37,432 bases of DNA from assembly GCA_038150465.1 (NCBI GenBank), contig JAYOTP010000022.1, positions 1 through 37,432 on the forward strand, read 5' to 3'. Of this stretch, positions 1-7,948 are shown piece by piece (positions within the stretch are counted from its first letter, which is position 1; each line of letters begins with the position of its first letter). The notes under the pieces were generated by a model. That model saw only the letters and a list, made by a program, of their open reading frames with translations, was not told the origin of the DNA and did no database searches. The stretch comes from RFXV01 sp038150465. Lineage in GTDB: Bacteria > Bacteroidota > Bacteroidia > Flavobacteriales > Schleiferiaceae. Position numbers and translations under genes: made by a program.

Positions 1-2126
1 TCCACTTCAATGCGGAGGTAGCGGACATCTTCCAGTTCTTTGGCCACTTTCAAGGTTCGGATGAACTTTCCTCGCTTCATGGGATCCGTGACATCCCTGG
101 CCTCGCCCATTTGCTCCCAATTTTGGCCATCCGCAGAATAGGCCACCTTTACTCTGGGCGGAATGAATATCCATGAATTGGTGTACTGATAGAACGGGAG
201 TTCCACTGAGCTTAGCCGAACCGGACGTCTGAGGTCCAGAACGATCTCCGGATCGATGCCCCAAAAGCCCTGCCAGCAACCGTCACGGAAATCCGTACTG
301 CCCAAAACAGAATTGACCAGCCCATCCGGTCCACCCGCTGTGTACCACGAGCTAAAGGGCTTGTTGTAGCTCACCTCTGCACCCACTGCCAGATGGGACC
401 GTGTATCGATATTCTGAACCGGACCAAAATCCCTTCCTCCCCGAGTGGCTTGAACGCTCAATGTGCCGTCCTCCACTTCGATCGGCTCGCTGTAGGGACG
501 GAATGGCGTTGCCTCGACACTTACCTCTTTATCAGCATGCTTTGTGTAGCGCCAATGAAGATTGGTTTTTTCGTCATACGCCTCCAGTGCGATGCGCGAC
601 TCCTGAATACCGAGCTTCACCTCGTAGCTCATGGGAACCGATTCTGCGCCAAAGCCCACCTGATGCTCTTCGAGCACCGGATACATCCGCTGAACCCGGC
701 CTTTGAATTCCGTCCAGTCGCGCCTGTCTGCAGGCGACCACAAACGTTCACTCATGGCCAGAAGACGCGGAAAAACCTTGGCATCCAGGGCCTTTTCATC
801 GGGAACATGCTCCGTCCACATATTGCATTCGCCTCCAATGATCAGTTGCTCTTCCCGCTGCGAAAGACCTTCTGGAACAGGTTCAAAGGAATAGACCTTC
901 TCCAGGTCTATGGAACGCAGGTCGTAATCGAAATACGCATGCGAGGTGGGCGACATGATGGCCCTATGCCCGGACCGGACGGCTTCAATTCCCCCTTCCA
1001 TGCCTCTCCATGACTGAACTATGGCCCCTTCTGCCAAGCCGCCTTCAAGGATCTCATCCCAGCCAATGAGTTGTCGGCCGTGCTCCCTCAGGAAACGCTC
1101 GATCCGTCGGATGAAGTAGGATTGAAGCTCATGTTCATCGGTCAATCCTTCGGACTCGATCCGACTCTGGCATTTGGCGCATGCTTCCCATCGGGTCTTG
1201 GGGGCTTCGTCCCCGCCAATGTGTATGAAAGTGGAAGGAAAAAGCTCCATGACCTCCAAGAGTACATTTTCCAGAAAGAGGAAGACGCTGTCGTTGCCCG
1301 CGCAATAGATCTCCTTGAATACGCCCCAATCATTGGCCACCTCCACAGGCAGGCCGCGACAAGACAGCTCGGGGTAGGCGGAAATGGCGGCCTGTGCATG
1401 TCCGGGCAACTCGATCTCCGGAATGATCTCCACTCCTCTTTCCGCCGCGTACCGCACCAGATCGCGTATTTCCGCCTTGGTGTAATAACCGCCGTAGACC
1501 GAGCCATCGGCTTCTGTCCGATAAGCGCCCTGCTCATTCAGGCGCGGGTATGCTTCGATCTCAATGCGCCAGCCCTGATCCTCTGTCAGATGCCAGTGCA
1601 GCACATTCATCTTGAATAAGGAAAGTAAGTCGATGTATTTCTTGACCACGTCCACCGAAAAAAAATGACGGCAACAGTCCAGAAGCATCCCCCGGTGTTC
1701 AAAGCGCGGATGATCCCAGACGACAAGCGCCGGCACCTCTTCGGGGTACAAGGCCATCAACTGACGAAGACTGCTGATCCCATTGAAGAGCCCCTGGATC
1801 GCTCCAGCTACAAGGCAGATCGAATCCGAAGCCAAGTGTAGTCGGTAGCTTCCCTGCTGATCCAATGTTGGATCGAAAACGCACCAAATGACCTTTCCAG
1901 TGGACGGCCCATCTGCACGCCCTGCAAAGAGAGATCGCAAGCGATCTGCTGCAGTGGTCCAGTCGGATCTGGCGCAGAATACCTCTGAATAGTTTGACCA
2001 GCGCACCGAACCTTCCAATACCGTTGTGTGGACAGGTTGTGGGATTAGACCAATGGACGCATCATGTTGCGCCTGCAAAGCTGAAGCAGAGGACAGGCAC
2101 CAAAGCAAAAGGCCAACAAAACGCAA
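1..2126 (-). CDS. Beta-N-acetylhexosaminidase, GH20 family (C terminus cut by window edge)
   Basis: This exported enzyme should remove terminal N-acetylhexosamine residues from glycans. The reading frame is open from 2126 to the left edge (708 codons visible). Only TTG codons are available as starts; the TTG at 2126 gives a good signal peptide (MRFVGLLLWC, ending near ALQAQ) and lies 4 bases after the stop of the upstream glycosylasparaginase. Family hallmarks seen are RGMLLDCCRHFF, HWHLTEDQGWRIE and the catalytic Asp-Glu pair in HIGGDEAPKTRW (D306/E307). These belong to the substrate-assisted GH20 barrel, which follows an N-terminal GH20b-like domain. After about residue 590 the sequence looks like a discoidin (F5/8 type C) or similar carbohydrate-binding beta domain (WYTAGGPDGLVN, then SVELPFYQYTNSW). 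The true C terminus is outside the window, so I cannot say whether a T9SS sorting domain follows. The function is secure; the start is inferred. Confidence 0.93.
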   Translation of the reverse strand, partial: MRFVGLLLWCLSSASALQAQHDASIGLIPQPVHTTVLEGSVRWSNYSEVFCARSDWTTAADRLRSLFAGRADGPSTGKVIWCVFDPTLDQQGSYRLHLASDSICLVAGAIQGLFNGISSLRQLMALYPEEVPALVVWDHPRFEHRGMLLDCCRHFFSVDVVKKYIDLLSLFKMNVLHWHLTEDQGWRIEIEAYPRLNEQGAYRTEADGSVYGGYYTKAEIRDLVRYAAERGVEIIPEIELPGHAQAAISAYPELSCRGLPVEVANDWGVFKEIYCAGNDSVFLFLENVLLEVMELFPSTFIHIGGDEAPKTRWEACAKCQSRIESEGLTDEHELQSYFIRRIERFLREHGRQLIGWDEILEGGLAEGAIVQSWRGMEGGIEAVRSGHRAIMSPTSHAYFDYDLRSIDLEKVYSFEPVPEGLSQREEQLIIGGECNMWTEHVPDEKALDAKVFPRLLAMSERLWSPADRRDWTEFKGRVQRMYPVLEEHQVGFGAESVPMSYEVKLGIQESRIALEAYDEKTNLHWRYTKHADKEVSVEATPFRPYSEPIEVEDGTLSVQATRGGRDFGPVQNIDTRSHLAVGAEVSYNKPFSSWYTAGGPDGLVNSVLGSTDFRDGCWQGFWGIDPEIVLDLRRPVRLSSVELPFYQYTNSWIFIPPRVKVAYSADGQNWEQMGEARDVTDPMKRGKFIRTLKVAKELEDVRYLRIEV

Positions 2127-2130
2127 TGGA

Positions 2131-3105
2131 CTACCAGTTGCGATCAAAGCTGGCTTTCCTCATTTCCTCGGACTGCGCATCTCTGTATGCATAATCGAAC
2201 CCGGCATAAACGCTGTGTGCGCCCACTTCACCCGACCTGTTCAAAGCGAGAAAACCCACTTGAAGGCCATCGAGGTCTTTGTGTTTGGCCTTGATCCGTT
2301 CGACCGCCTCCTGGCAGGCCTGCTGAGGACTGTATCCATGGCGCATCAACTCGACGACCGTGGCGCTTCCGGCAATTCGAATGACCGCCTCCCCCATTCC
2401 CGTGGCACAGGCTGCACCTACCTCATTGTCCACAAAGAGTCCGGCTCCGATGATGGGCGAATCGCCCACCCGACCATGCAGTTTATAGGCCCAGCCGCTT
2501 GTGGTGCAGGCACCGGACAGATTCCCTTCCGCATCGAGCGCCAACATGCCGATGGTGTCGTGGTTCTCCTGATTGATGGGCGGTTTTTCCGCCTTTTCAT
2601 TCTCTTTCCACTTTTCCCAAGCCTTTCTCGATTTCTCCGTCAATAATTCTGTGTGCGGGAAGCCTTGTTCCCTAGCAAAGCGGTACGCGCCTTTGCCGGC
2701 AAGGAATACATGCGGGGTTGTCTCCATCACCCGGCGGGCGACAGAAATGGGATTTTCGATATTCTGCAAAAAGGCTACGGCTCCACAATTGCTCTCGTGG
2801 TCCATGATGCAGGCGTCCAGGGTGACCTTGCCCTCCCGGTCAGGAAGACCGCCCAATCCCACACTTTGGCTCTCCGGATCGGACTCGGTGACGCGAACTC
2901 CAGATTCCACAGCATCCAGTGCGGATCCCTTTTGATCCAATACGGCCCAGGCGGCCTTGTTGGCATCCAGTCCGTGCCGCCAGGTGGAGAGCACACAAGG
3001 GGCTCCACTGATCAGCCTACTCTTTTCGAGGGGTTTGGCCTCGGCCGAAACGGCCAGACCGGCAGACGCCAATCCAGAGACCTTGAGAAAGTTTCTTCTT
3101 TTCAT
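2131..3105 (-). CDS. N4-(beta-N-acetylglucosaminyl)-L-asparaginase (glycosylasparaginase), Tat-exported
   Basis: An Ntn-hydrolase of 324 residues that cleaves the GlcNAc-asparagine bond left after N-glycoprotein breakdown. The N terminus MKRRNFLKVSGLASAG carries a twin-arginine (Tat) motif followed by a hydrophobic stretch, so folded export to the periplasm is expected. The autoprocessing site is HDTIG, with Thr184 becoming the N-terminal nucleophile of the beta chain. The following GRVGDSPIIGAG and ATGMGE motifs are the substrate-binding segments of the family. Length and order match bacterial (Flavobacterium-type) glycosylasparaginases. The GH20 hexosaminidase begins 4 bases downstream, so the two are very likely co-transcribed and act on the same glycan-peptide remnants. 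The upstream azurin gene is separated by a terminator, so this is the first gene of its unit. Confidence 0.95.
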   Translation of the reverse strand: MKRRNFLKVSGLASAGLAVSAEAKPLEKSRLISGAPCVLSTWRHGLDANKAAWAVLDQKGSALDAVESGVRVTESDPESQSVGLGGLPDREGKVTLDACIMDHESNCGAVAFLQNIENPISVARRVMETTPHVFLAGKGAYRFAREQGFPHTELLTEKSRKAWEKWKENEKAEKPPINQENHDTIGMLALDAEGNLSGACTTSGWAYKLHGRVGDSPIIGAGLFVDNEVGAACATGMGEAVIRIAGSATVVELMRHGYSPQQACQEAVERIKAKHKDLDGLQVGFLALNRSGEVGAHSVYAGFDYAYRDAQSEEMRKASFDRNW

Positions 3106-3118
3106 GAGGGATAAAAAC

Positions 3119-3126
3119 TAAAAGTA
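3119..3126 (-). promoter_or_regulatory. Candidate -7 promoter element for the glycosylasparaginase unit
   Basis: On the minus strand the sequence TACTTTTA lies 13 bases before the ATG. It matches the Bacteroidota -7 consensus TAnnTTTG in all but the last base. A TTG occurs upstream, but 24 bases away, which is longer than usual. It sits in the gap between a terminator and the first gene, where a promoter is expected. Confidence 0.3.
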
Positions 3127-3153
3127 ACCATTCTCTCGGTCGACCGTCCACAA

Positions 3154-3180
3154 CAAAAAAAGCCGTCTTTCGACGGCTTT
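3154..3180 (-). terminator. Rho-independent terminator of the phoH-azurin unit
   Basis: On the minus strand, AAAGCCGTC pairs with GACGGCTTT around a GAAA tetraloop, and a run of T follows directly. It lies 20 bases after the azurin stop codon and before the glycosylasparaginase promoter region, so it insulates the two transcripts. Confidence 0.92.
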
Positions 3181-3200
3181 GACCATTAGATGGCAGAACG

Positions 3201-3761
3201 CTACTGACGGACGAAGAACAGCCCCTGCATGGTTCCAAAATGCCCGGGAAAAGTGCACAGGAACTTGTACGGTCCGGCCTCTTCCGGCACATCAAAGAAA
3301 ATGGTCTCTGATTCGCCGGGGCCAAGCAGTGCTGTGTGGGCCACTACCTCACCCATCATATCGGCGGGAAGGAAATCATCTTCTTTGGCCAGCATGGCTT
3401 TGGTCGCGTAGTTCTGAAAATCAGCTCCTTTGCGCAACAGGGTCCAGTTGTGCCCCATGGCTTCTTTGGGCATCTCGCCCACATTTTTAAGCGTCAGGGC
3501 CACCACCTGTCCGATGTAGGCATCGATGCGTTCCGTGGAGTATTTCATTTGGTCGTTGGCCTCGATCTCCACGAAGAGCGTATCGCCAGTAGCGACCTGC
3601 TCGGATCCGTTATCCAGCTCGGACTCTGAACTCGAGACGGGTGCCTCCTCTGCTGCCTCTACAACAGGCTCTGCACTGCTCTCAGCAGCAGGCGGTGCCT
3701 CATTTCCGCAAGAGAACAGCAAAAAAGAAAAAGCAAAAAAGGCAAGTGAACGGTAGGTCAT
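3201..3761 (-). CDS. Azurin-like cupredoxin lipoprotein
   Basis: A 186-residue periplasmic or membrane-tethered type 1 blue copper protein, presumed to carry single electrons. The ATG at 3761 is chosen because it opens a lipoprotein signal peptide (MTYRSLAFFAFSFLLFSCGN) with the lipid-modified Cys at residue 18; longer in-frame starts would lie inside phoH. Residues 19-60 form a Glu/Ser/Ala-rich linker, and the cupredoxin fold follows. The copper ligands are visible: His104 in GHNW, then Cys169, His174 and Met178 in FLCTFPGHFGTMQG. The start is 28 bases after the phoH stop, so the two are probably one transcript, ended by the terminator at 3154-3180. The redox partner cannot be told from this window; acceptors such as cytochrome c peroxidase or a terminal oxidase are possible. 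Confidence 0.93.
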   Translation of the reverse strand: MTYRSLAFFAFSFLLFSCGNEAPPAAESSAEPVVEAAEEAPVSSSESELDNGSEQVATGDTLFVEIEANDQMKYSTERIDAYIGQVVALTLKNVGEMPKEAMGHNWTLLRKGADFQNYATKAMLAKEDDFLPADMMGEVVAHTALLGPGESETIFFDVPEEAGPYKFLCTFPGHFGTMQGLFFVRQ

Positions 3762-3789
3762 GTGTTGTTGTTTTTTCAAAGAACCCTCC

Positions 3790-5247
3790 TCACAACATAT
3801 CGTTCGCGAGATTGGCCAATTCGCTTCGTTCGCCTTTTTCCAGGGATACATGGGCAAAGAGCTTGTGCCCTTTGAGTTTGTCGATCAGATAGCTCAGACC
3901 GTTGGACTGCTCATCGAGATAGGGCGTGTCGATCTGCCGTACATCGCCGGTGAAAATGAACTTGGCATTTTCTCCTGCCCGGGTAATGATCGTCTTGACC
4001 TCATGCGGAGTTAGGTTCTGCGCTTCATCCACAATGAAGATCACATTGCTCAAACTTCTTCCTCTGATGTAGGCCAGTGGCGTGACCAGGATCTTCTCCT
4101 GATTGACCATCTCGTCGATCTGCTTGAACTGCTTGTCCTGCTCCCTGAATTGGTTCTTGATGAATTTCAGATTGTCCCAGAGCGGTTGCATATAGGGATT
4201 CACCTTGGCCTTCATATCGCCTGGAAGGTATCCGATGTCCTTGTTGCTCAGCGGAACGATCGGTCGGGCCAGATAGATCTGTTTGAAAGAGCGCCGTTGC
4301 TCCAAACTACCGGCCAGGGCAAGAAGGGTCTTTCCCGTGCCTGCCACACCCTGCAGGCTGATCAGCCGTATATCCGGATTCATCAGGGCATGCAGGGCGA
4401 AGGTCTGCTCCGCATTTTTGGGTTTGATCCCATAAAAACTGCGCTTTTCCACGTGCTCCAAACGCCGGAGTACCGGATTGTAGAAGGACAGCGCCGAATT
4501 CTTGGCACCCTTCAGAATATAGAAGTGGTTGTTGATCGGAGTGAACGATGGATAGGCCTCTTCTACACGATCGGCATCAATGAAGAATTCCTGATAAAGG
4601 GAATCGATCAAGTCATCTGGGAAGTTCTCCAGCGTGCTCTTCCCGGTGAACAGATCGTTCACATCCTTGATCTTGCCCGTCTTATAGTCCTCGGCGACGA
4701 TGCCCAGAGATTTTGCCTTGAGTCTCAGATTGATGTCCTTGGTGACCAGGATGACCTGCCGGTCGGGATGCTCGCGCATCATGACCATGGTGGAGTTCAA
4801 AATATTGTGGTCGTTCTTACGCATCCGAAAGACTTCCTGCGCATCGAAACGGACGCCCTCGGAGTTCATGACCACGCGAAATTTTCCTTTGGAACCTCCA
4901 TTCAGTGAGATCCAGTCCTGAAGGCTCTTGCCCTCGGCCTTTTTATCGATGAAACGGATGAATTCGCGGGCCTCGTAATTCTTGGTGTCGTTCCCCTTCT
5001 TGAATTCGTCCAGTTCTTCGAGCACGGTGATGGGAATGGCCACATCGTGCTCCTGAAAATGCTGGATCGAATTGTGATCGAAGAGAATGACCGAAGTATC
5101 GAGAACGAAGATCTTTTTGACCGCTTCCTTTCCCTTGGCAGATGAAGCAGAAGTCGCTTTCTTGGTGGTTCCCGCGGCCTTGGCTGCTGTCTTTCGATGG
5201 CTCTTTACACTGGGCTTGCTGCCGGATGCAGCCTTGGCTCTTGGCAT
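3790..5247 (-). CDS. PIN-PhoH family protein (PhoH2-type ribonuclease/ATPase)
   Basis: 485 residues. Residues 1-44 are a basic, Lys/Ala/Ser-rich tail that may bind nucleic acid. A PIN nuclease domain follows (about 46-190), with acidic residues expected at the active site: D50 in VLDTSV, E77/E78, D146 in NDHNI and D171 in VTKDINLR. The PhoH ATPase occupies about 275-485, with Walker A GVAGTGKT at 300-307 and Walker B FIVDEAQN at 404-411. PIN-PhoH proteins are described as RNA helicase/ribonucleases; the cellular target here is unknown. It is the promoter-proximal gene of a pair with the azurin lipoprotein. The 185 bases upstream (5248-5432) contain no convincing -7 box. Confidence 0.93.
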   Translation of the reverse strand: MPRAKAASGSKPSVKSHRKTAAKAAGTTKKATSASSAKGKEAVKKIFVLDTSVILFDHNSIQHFQEHDVAIPITVLEELDEFKKGNDTKNYEAREFIRFIDKKAEGKSLQDWISLNGGSKGKFRVVMNSEGVRFDAQEVFRMRKNDHNILNSTMVMMREHPDRQVILVTKDINLRLKAKSLGIVAEDYKTGKIKDVNDLFTGKSTLENFPDDLIDSLYQEFFIDADRVEEAYPSFTPINNHFYILKGAKNSALSFYNPVLRRLEHVEKRSFYGIKPKNAEQTFALHALMNPDIRLISLQGVAGTGKTLLALAGSLEQRRSFKQIYLARPIVPLSNKDIGYLPGDMKAKVNPYMQPLWDNLKFIKNQFREQDKQFKQIDEMVNQEKILVTPLAYIRGRSLSNVIFIVDEAQNLTPHEVKTIITRAGENAKFIFTGDVRQIDTPYLDEQSNGLSYLIDKLKGHKLFAHVSLEKGERSELANLANDML

Positions 5248-5387
5248 GGGTCGGTCGAATTGAACGATTGGACTCTCCCTAAGTTAAACCAGCATTTGAC
5301 CGGGCGTCAAAAATGCAAGGGCTTTCTATCCACAGACCCGTTGTTCATAATTGGGAGATGGTCAGAAAATACACCAGTAAAGGTCAG

Positions 5388-5409
5388 CCGATGGCCAAAA
5401 GGCGATCGG
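5388..5409 (-). terminator. Weak stem-loop downstream of fabI
   Basis: On the minus strand, CCGAT-C-GCC, a TTTT loop and GGC-C-ATCGG form an interrupted hairpin with one C-C mismatch, 24 bases after the fabI stop. There is no U tract, so a role as terminator is only possible. Nothing else is evident in the 185-base gap between fabI and phoH. Confidence 0.3.
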
Positions 5410-5432
5410 TTTCAGGCGCGATAAAGCTGTCG

Positions 5433-6251
5433 TCAGGAAGAAGCGCCTTCGATCATATCCATGACCGCATCACTGATGCCCATTGAGCTGAATCCTCCAT
5501 CGTGGAAGAGATTCTGCATGGTCACCTTGCGGGTGAGATCACTGAACAGACTGACGCAGTAATCCGCGCAGTCATCGGCCGTGGCATTGCCCAGTGGACT
5601 CATGCGTTCGGCATAATCGATGAAACCATCGAAGCCCTTGACACCGCTGCCAGCTGTGGTGCGGGTCGGACTTTGGCTGATGGTGTTGATGCGCACATTC
5701 TTTCGCTTCCCATAGTGGTAACCGAAACTCCGGGCGATGCTCTCCAGATAGGCTTTGTTGTCCGCCATGTCCGAATAGTCCGGAAAACTCCTCTGTGCGG
5801 CCACATAGCTCAAAGCGAGTACGCTTCCCCACTCGTTCAGGGCATCGTGTTTCCAGGCTGTCTGAAGCACCTTGTGGAAAGAGGCCGCCGAAACATCCCA
5901 TCCCTTGGTCAGCCAATCGTAATTCAGCTCTGTGTAGGGTTTGCCCTTGCGGACATTCACGCTCATTCCAATGGAGTGCAATACAAAGTCCAAACCTCCT
6001 CCGAGTTCCTCCATGGACTTGGTGAACAGCGAATCGAGATCTTCTTCACTGGTGGCATCTGCTGGAATGACCACAGAAGATGTTTTTTCTGCCAGCTCGT
6101 TCAGTGCGCCCATACGCATGGCGATAGGAGCGTTGGTCAGCACGAAGCTTCCGCCCTGCTCGTGTACCTTTTCAGCCACTTTCCAGGCAATGGAATTGGG
6201 GTCCAGTGCACCGAAGATCACGCCCTTCTTTCCGTTCAGTAATCCACTCAT
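5433..6251 (-). CDS. fabI: Enoyl-[acyl-carrier-protein] reductase (NADH)
   Basis: 272-residue short-chain dehydrogenase fold enzyme that reduces the trans-2-enoyl-ACP bond in the last step of each fatty acid elongation cycle. The N-terminal glycine-poor nucleotide motif VIFGALDPNSIAW is the FabI variant of the Rossmann loop. The catalytic tyrosine pair and lysine are present: Y149 in LSYVAAQR, then Y159 and K166 in YSDMADNK (Y-x6-K). The substrate loop ISQSPTRTTAGSGV and the C-terminal HDGGFSSMG match Bacteroidota FabI. It follows recN after 32 bases and is the last gene of the bamD-to-fabI cluster. The cytosolic function is secure. Confidence 0.97.
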   Translation of the reverse strand: MSGLLNGKKGVIFGALDPNSIAWKVAEKVHEQGGSFVLTNAPIAMRMGALNELAEKTSSVVIPADATSEEDLDSLFTKSMEELGGGLDFVLHSIGMSVNVRKGKPYTELNYDWLTKGWDVSAASFHKVLQTAWKHDALNEWGSVLALSYVAAQRSFPDYSDMADNKAYLESIARSFGYHYGKRKNVRINTISQSPTRTTAGSGVKGFDGFIDYAERMSPLGNATADDCADYCVSLFSDLTRKVTMQNLFHDGGFSSMGISDAVMDMIEGASS

Positions 6252-6283
6252 CTTGGGTTCTTATTTAGAATTTTCGAATCTAC

Positions 6284-7948
6284 TCAAACACTTTCATTCA
6301 CCGCCAAAAGTTCGCGTGCCTGCGCACGGGCAGCCTCTGTGATCCCTTCCGAACTCATCAGGCGTGCGATCTCTTCGATGCGCTCAGAATCGGAAATAGG
6401 CTGGACGGTCGTTCGCGTACGATCGCTCATCTGTTCCTTGCGCACTTTCCAATGGTGCTGACCCGAAGAGGCCACCTGAGGTAAATGGGTGATGGCCAGA
6501 AGCTGCATATGCGCTCCAAGCTCGCGGAGGACCTCTGCCATACGGGCAGCGGCCTTTCCACTGATCCCACTGTCGATCTCATCGAAAAGGACAGTGGGTA
6601 GTGCCTGATGTCGTGCGATCATGGATTTCAGTGCGAGCATAACGCGCGAGAGTTCGCCACCAGAGCCCACCTTTTTCAACTCCTTGGGATCCGACCCAGG
6701 ATTGGCGGAAAACATCCAGACCAGTCGATCTCCTCCGCGCTGAGTGATCTCTTCTCTGCGCTCGATCACCGCATTCAAACGGGCACGGGGCATCTCCAGC
6801 TGCTCGAGTGATCTGAGGATCTCCGCCTCCATACGCTCGGCCAGTTTCAGGCGCTCAGCATGAAGGTCATCGGCTTTTTCGGCCAACTTCTCTTTGGCCT
6901 CTGCCAGCGCCTGCTGCAACTGCGTTCGCCTTTCCGCTCCAGTCTCAAGAGATCCTATGCGATGTCTCAGCTCATTCTGCAAGTCAATGAGTTCTTCCTC
7001 GGTTTGCAGCTTGTGTTTGTGAAAAAGGCCCTGATAGGCATTCAGGCGTCCATCGACCTCTTCCAGTGCCTGTGGGTCGTTCTCCACGGGGCCTAGGGCA
7101 TCTTCGATGTCCCGGCGCCAGTCAGAGAGTTCCTCAGCGATCAATGACAGCTTTTCTTTGAGTCTGTCTGCATCCGGCCACCTCGAAGAAAGGCGGTTCA
7201 GCTCGGCTTCCATTTGTCCGAGCTGGCCCAATGGCCCGCTTTCGTCCTGATCCATCTGCCGCATCAATTGAGCGGTGACCGACAATATCTGTTCAGCATT
7301 CCGGAGGAGATCCGATCGGGATTCGAGTTTGGACAGTTCCCCAGCCTGTGGACTGTGCATATCGAGTTCTTCCAAAAGGAATTTGAGGTAATCCGGATCC
7401 GCGGACTCGGCACCCATTTCCCGCTCGAAGGCATGCAGCTCCTCTTTCGAATGCTCAAACTGCGTCCAGGCCGAATGAAAATCGTCCAACACCTTTCTGT
7501 CTGAGAGAAGCAGATCCAGCAGATCCATCTGAAAACCGTGTTCGTGGATGAGCAGCTGATCATGTTGGGAGTGGATGTCCACCAGATGGGCACTCAACTC
7601 TTTGAGGCGATCCAGCAGAACGGGCGAATCGTTCACAAAAGCTCTTGATCGCCCTGCCGGATGGATCTCTCTTCGGATCAGACAGTGCTCCTCGAAATCC
7701 ATGTCGAGCGCCTCAAAAAGGGCGGCAAAGCGTTCACCGAGGCGGAATTCCGCCTCGACCACACACTTCTCCTGCTTGTTCCGAAGTGCCTCAGGATCTG
7801 CTCTTTGGCCCAGTACCAATTGGAATGCCCCCAGCAAAATGGATTTTCCCGCGCCCGTTTCTCCGGTGAGTACTGTGAGTCCTGGCTCAAAAAAGAGCTC
7901 CTGCTCCTCTATGAGCGCATAGTTGCGTACGTAGAGCCGGCTGAGCAT
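6284..7948 (-). CDS. recN: DNA repair protein RecN
   Basis: 554-residue SMC-like ATPase for double-strand break repair. Walker A GETGAGKS is at residues 29-36 and the family start MLSRLYVRNYALIEE is typical. A long coiled-coil centre follows (about 150-360, rich in Glu, Leu and Lys). The C-terminal ATPase half carries the ABC signature KKVGSGGELSRVMLALK and Walker B TVLFDEIDSGISG (D456/E457). The ATG overlaps the porD stop by one base (TGATG on the minus strand), which indicates translational coupling. porD-recN adjacency is common in Bacteroidota. Confidence 0.97.
   Translation of the reverse strand: MLSRLYVRNYALIEEQELFFEPGLTVLTGETGAGKSILLGAFQLVLGQRADPEALRNKQEKCVVEAEFRLGERFAALFEALDMDFEEHCLIRREIHPAGRSRAFVNDSPVLLDRLKELSAHLVDIHSQHDQLLIHEHGFQMDLLDLLLSDRKVLDDFHSAWTQFEHSKEELHAFEREMGAESADPDYLKFLLEELDMHSPQAGELSKLESRSDLLRNAEQILSVTAQLMRQMDQDESGPLGQLGQMEAELNRLSSRWPDADRLKEKLSLIAEELSDWRRDIEDALGPVENDPQALEEVDGRLNAYQGLFHKHKLQTEEELIDLQNELRHRIGSLETGAERRTQLQQALAEAKEKLAEKADDLHAERLKLAERMEAEILRSLEQLEMPRARLNAVIERREEITQRGGDRLVWMFSANPGSDPKELKKVGSGGELSRVMLALKSMIARHQALPTVLFDEIDSGISGKAAARMAEVLRELGAHMQLLAITHLPQVASSGQHHWKVRKEQMSDRTRTTVQPISDSERIEEIARLMSSEGITEAARAQARELLAVNESV

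Noticed and set aside
393..1619. Plus-strand open frames of 206 and 182 codons opposite the GH20 gene
   Set aside because: The minus strand carries a continuous GH20 frame with catalytic motifs. The plus-strand frames have no recognisable motif or start context and are shadows.
5248..5432. CATTTTTG on the minus strand as a phoH promoter box
   Set aside because: It differs from TAnnTTTG at its first base, is about 60 bases from the ATG, and has no TTG at suitable spacing.
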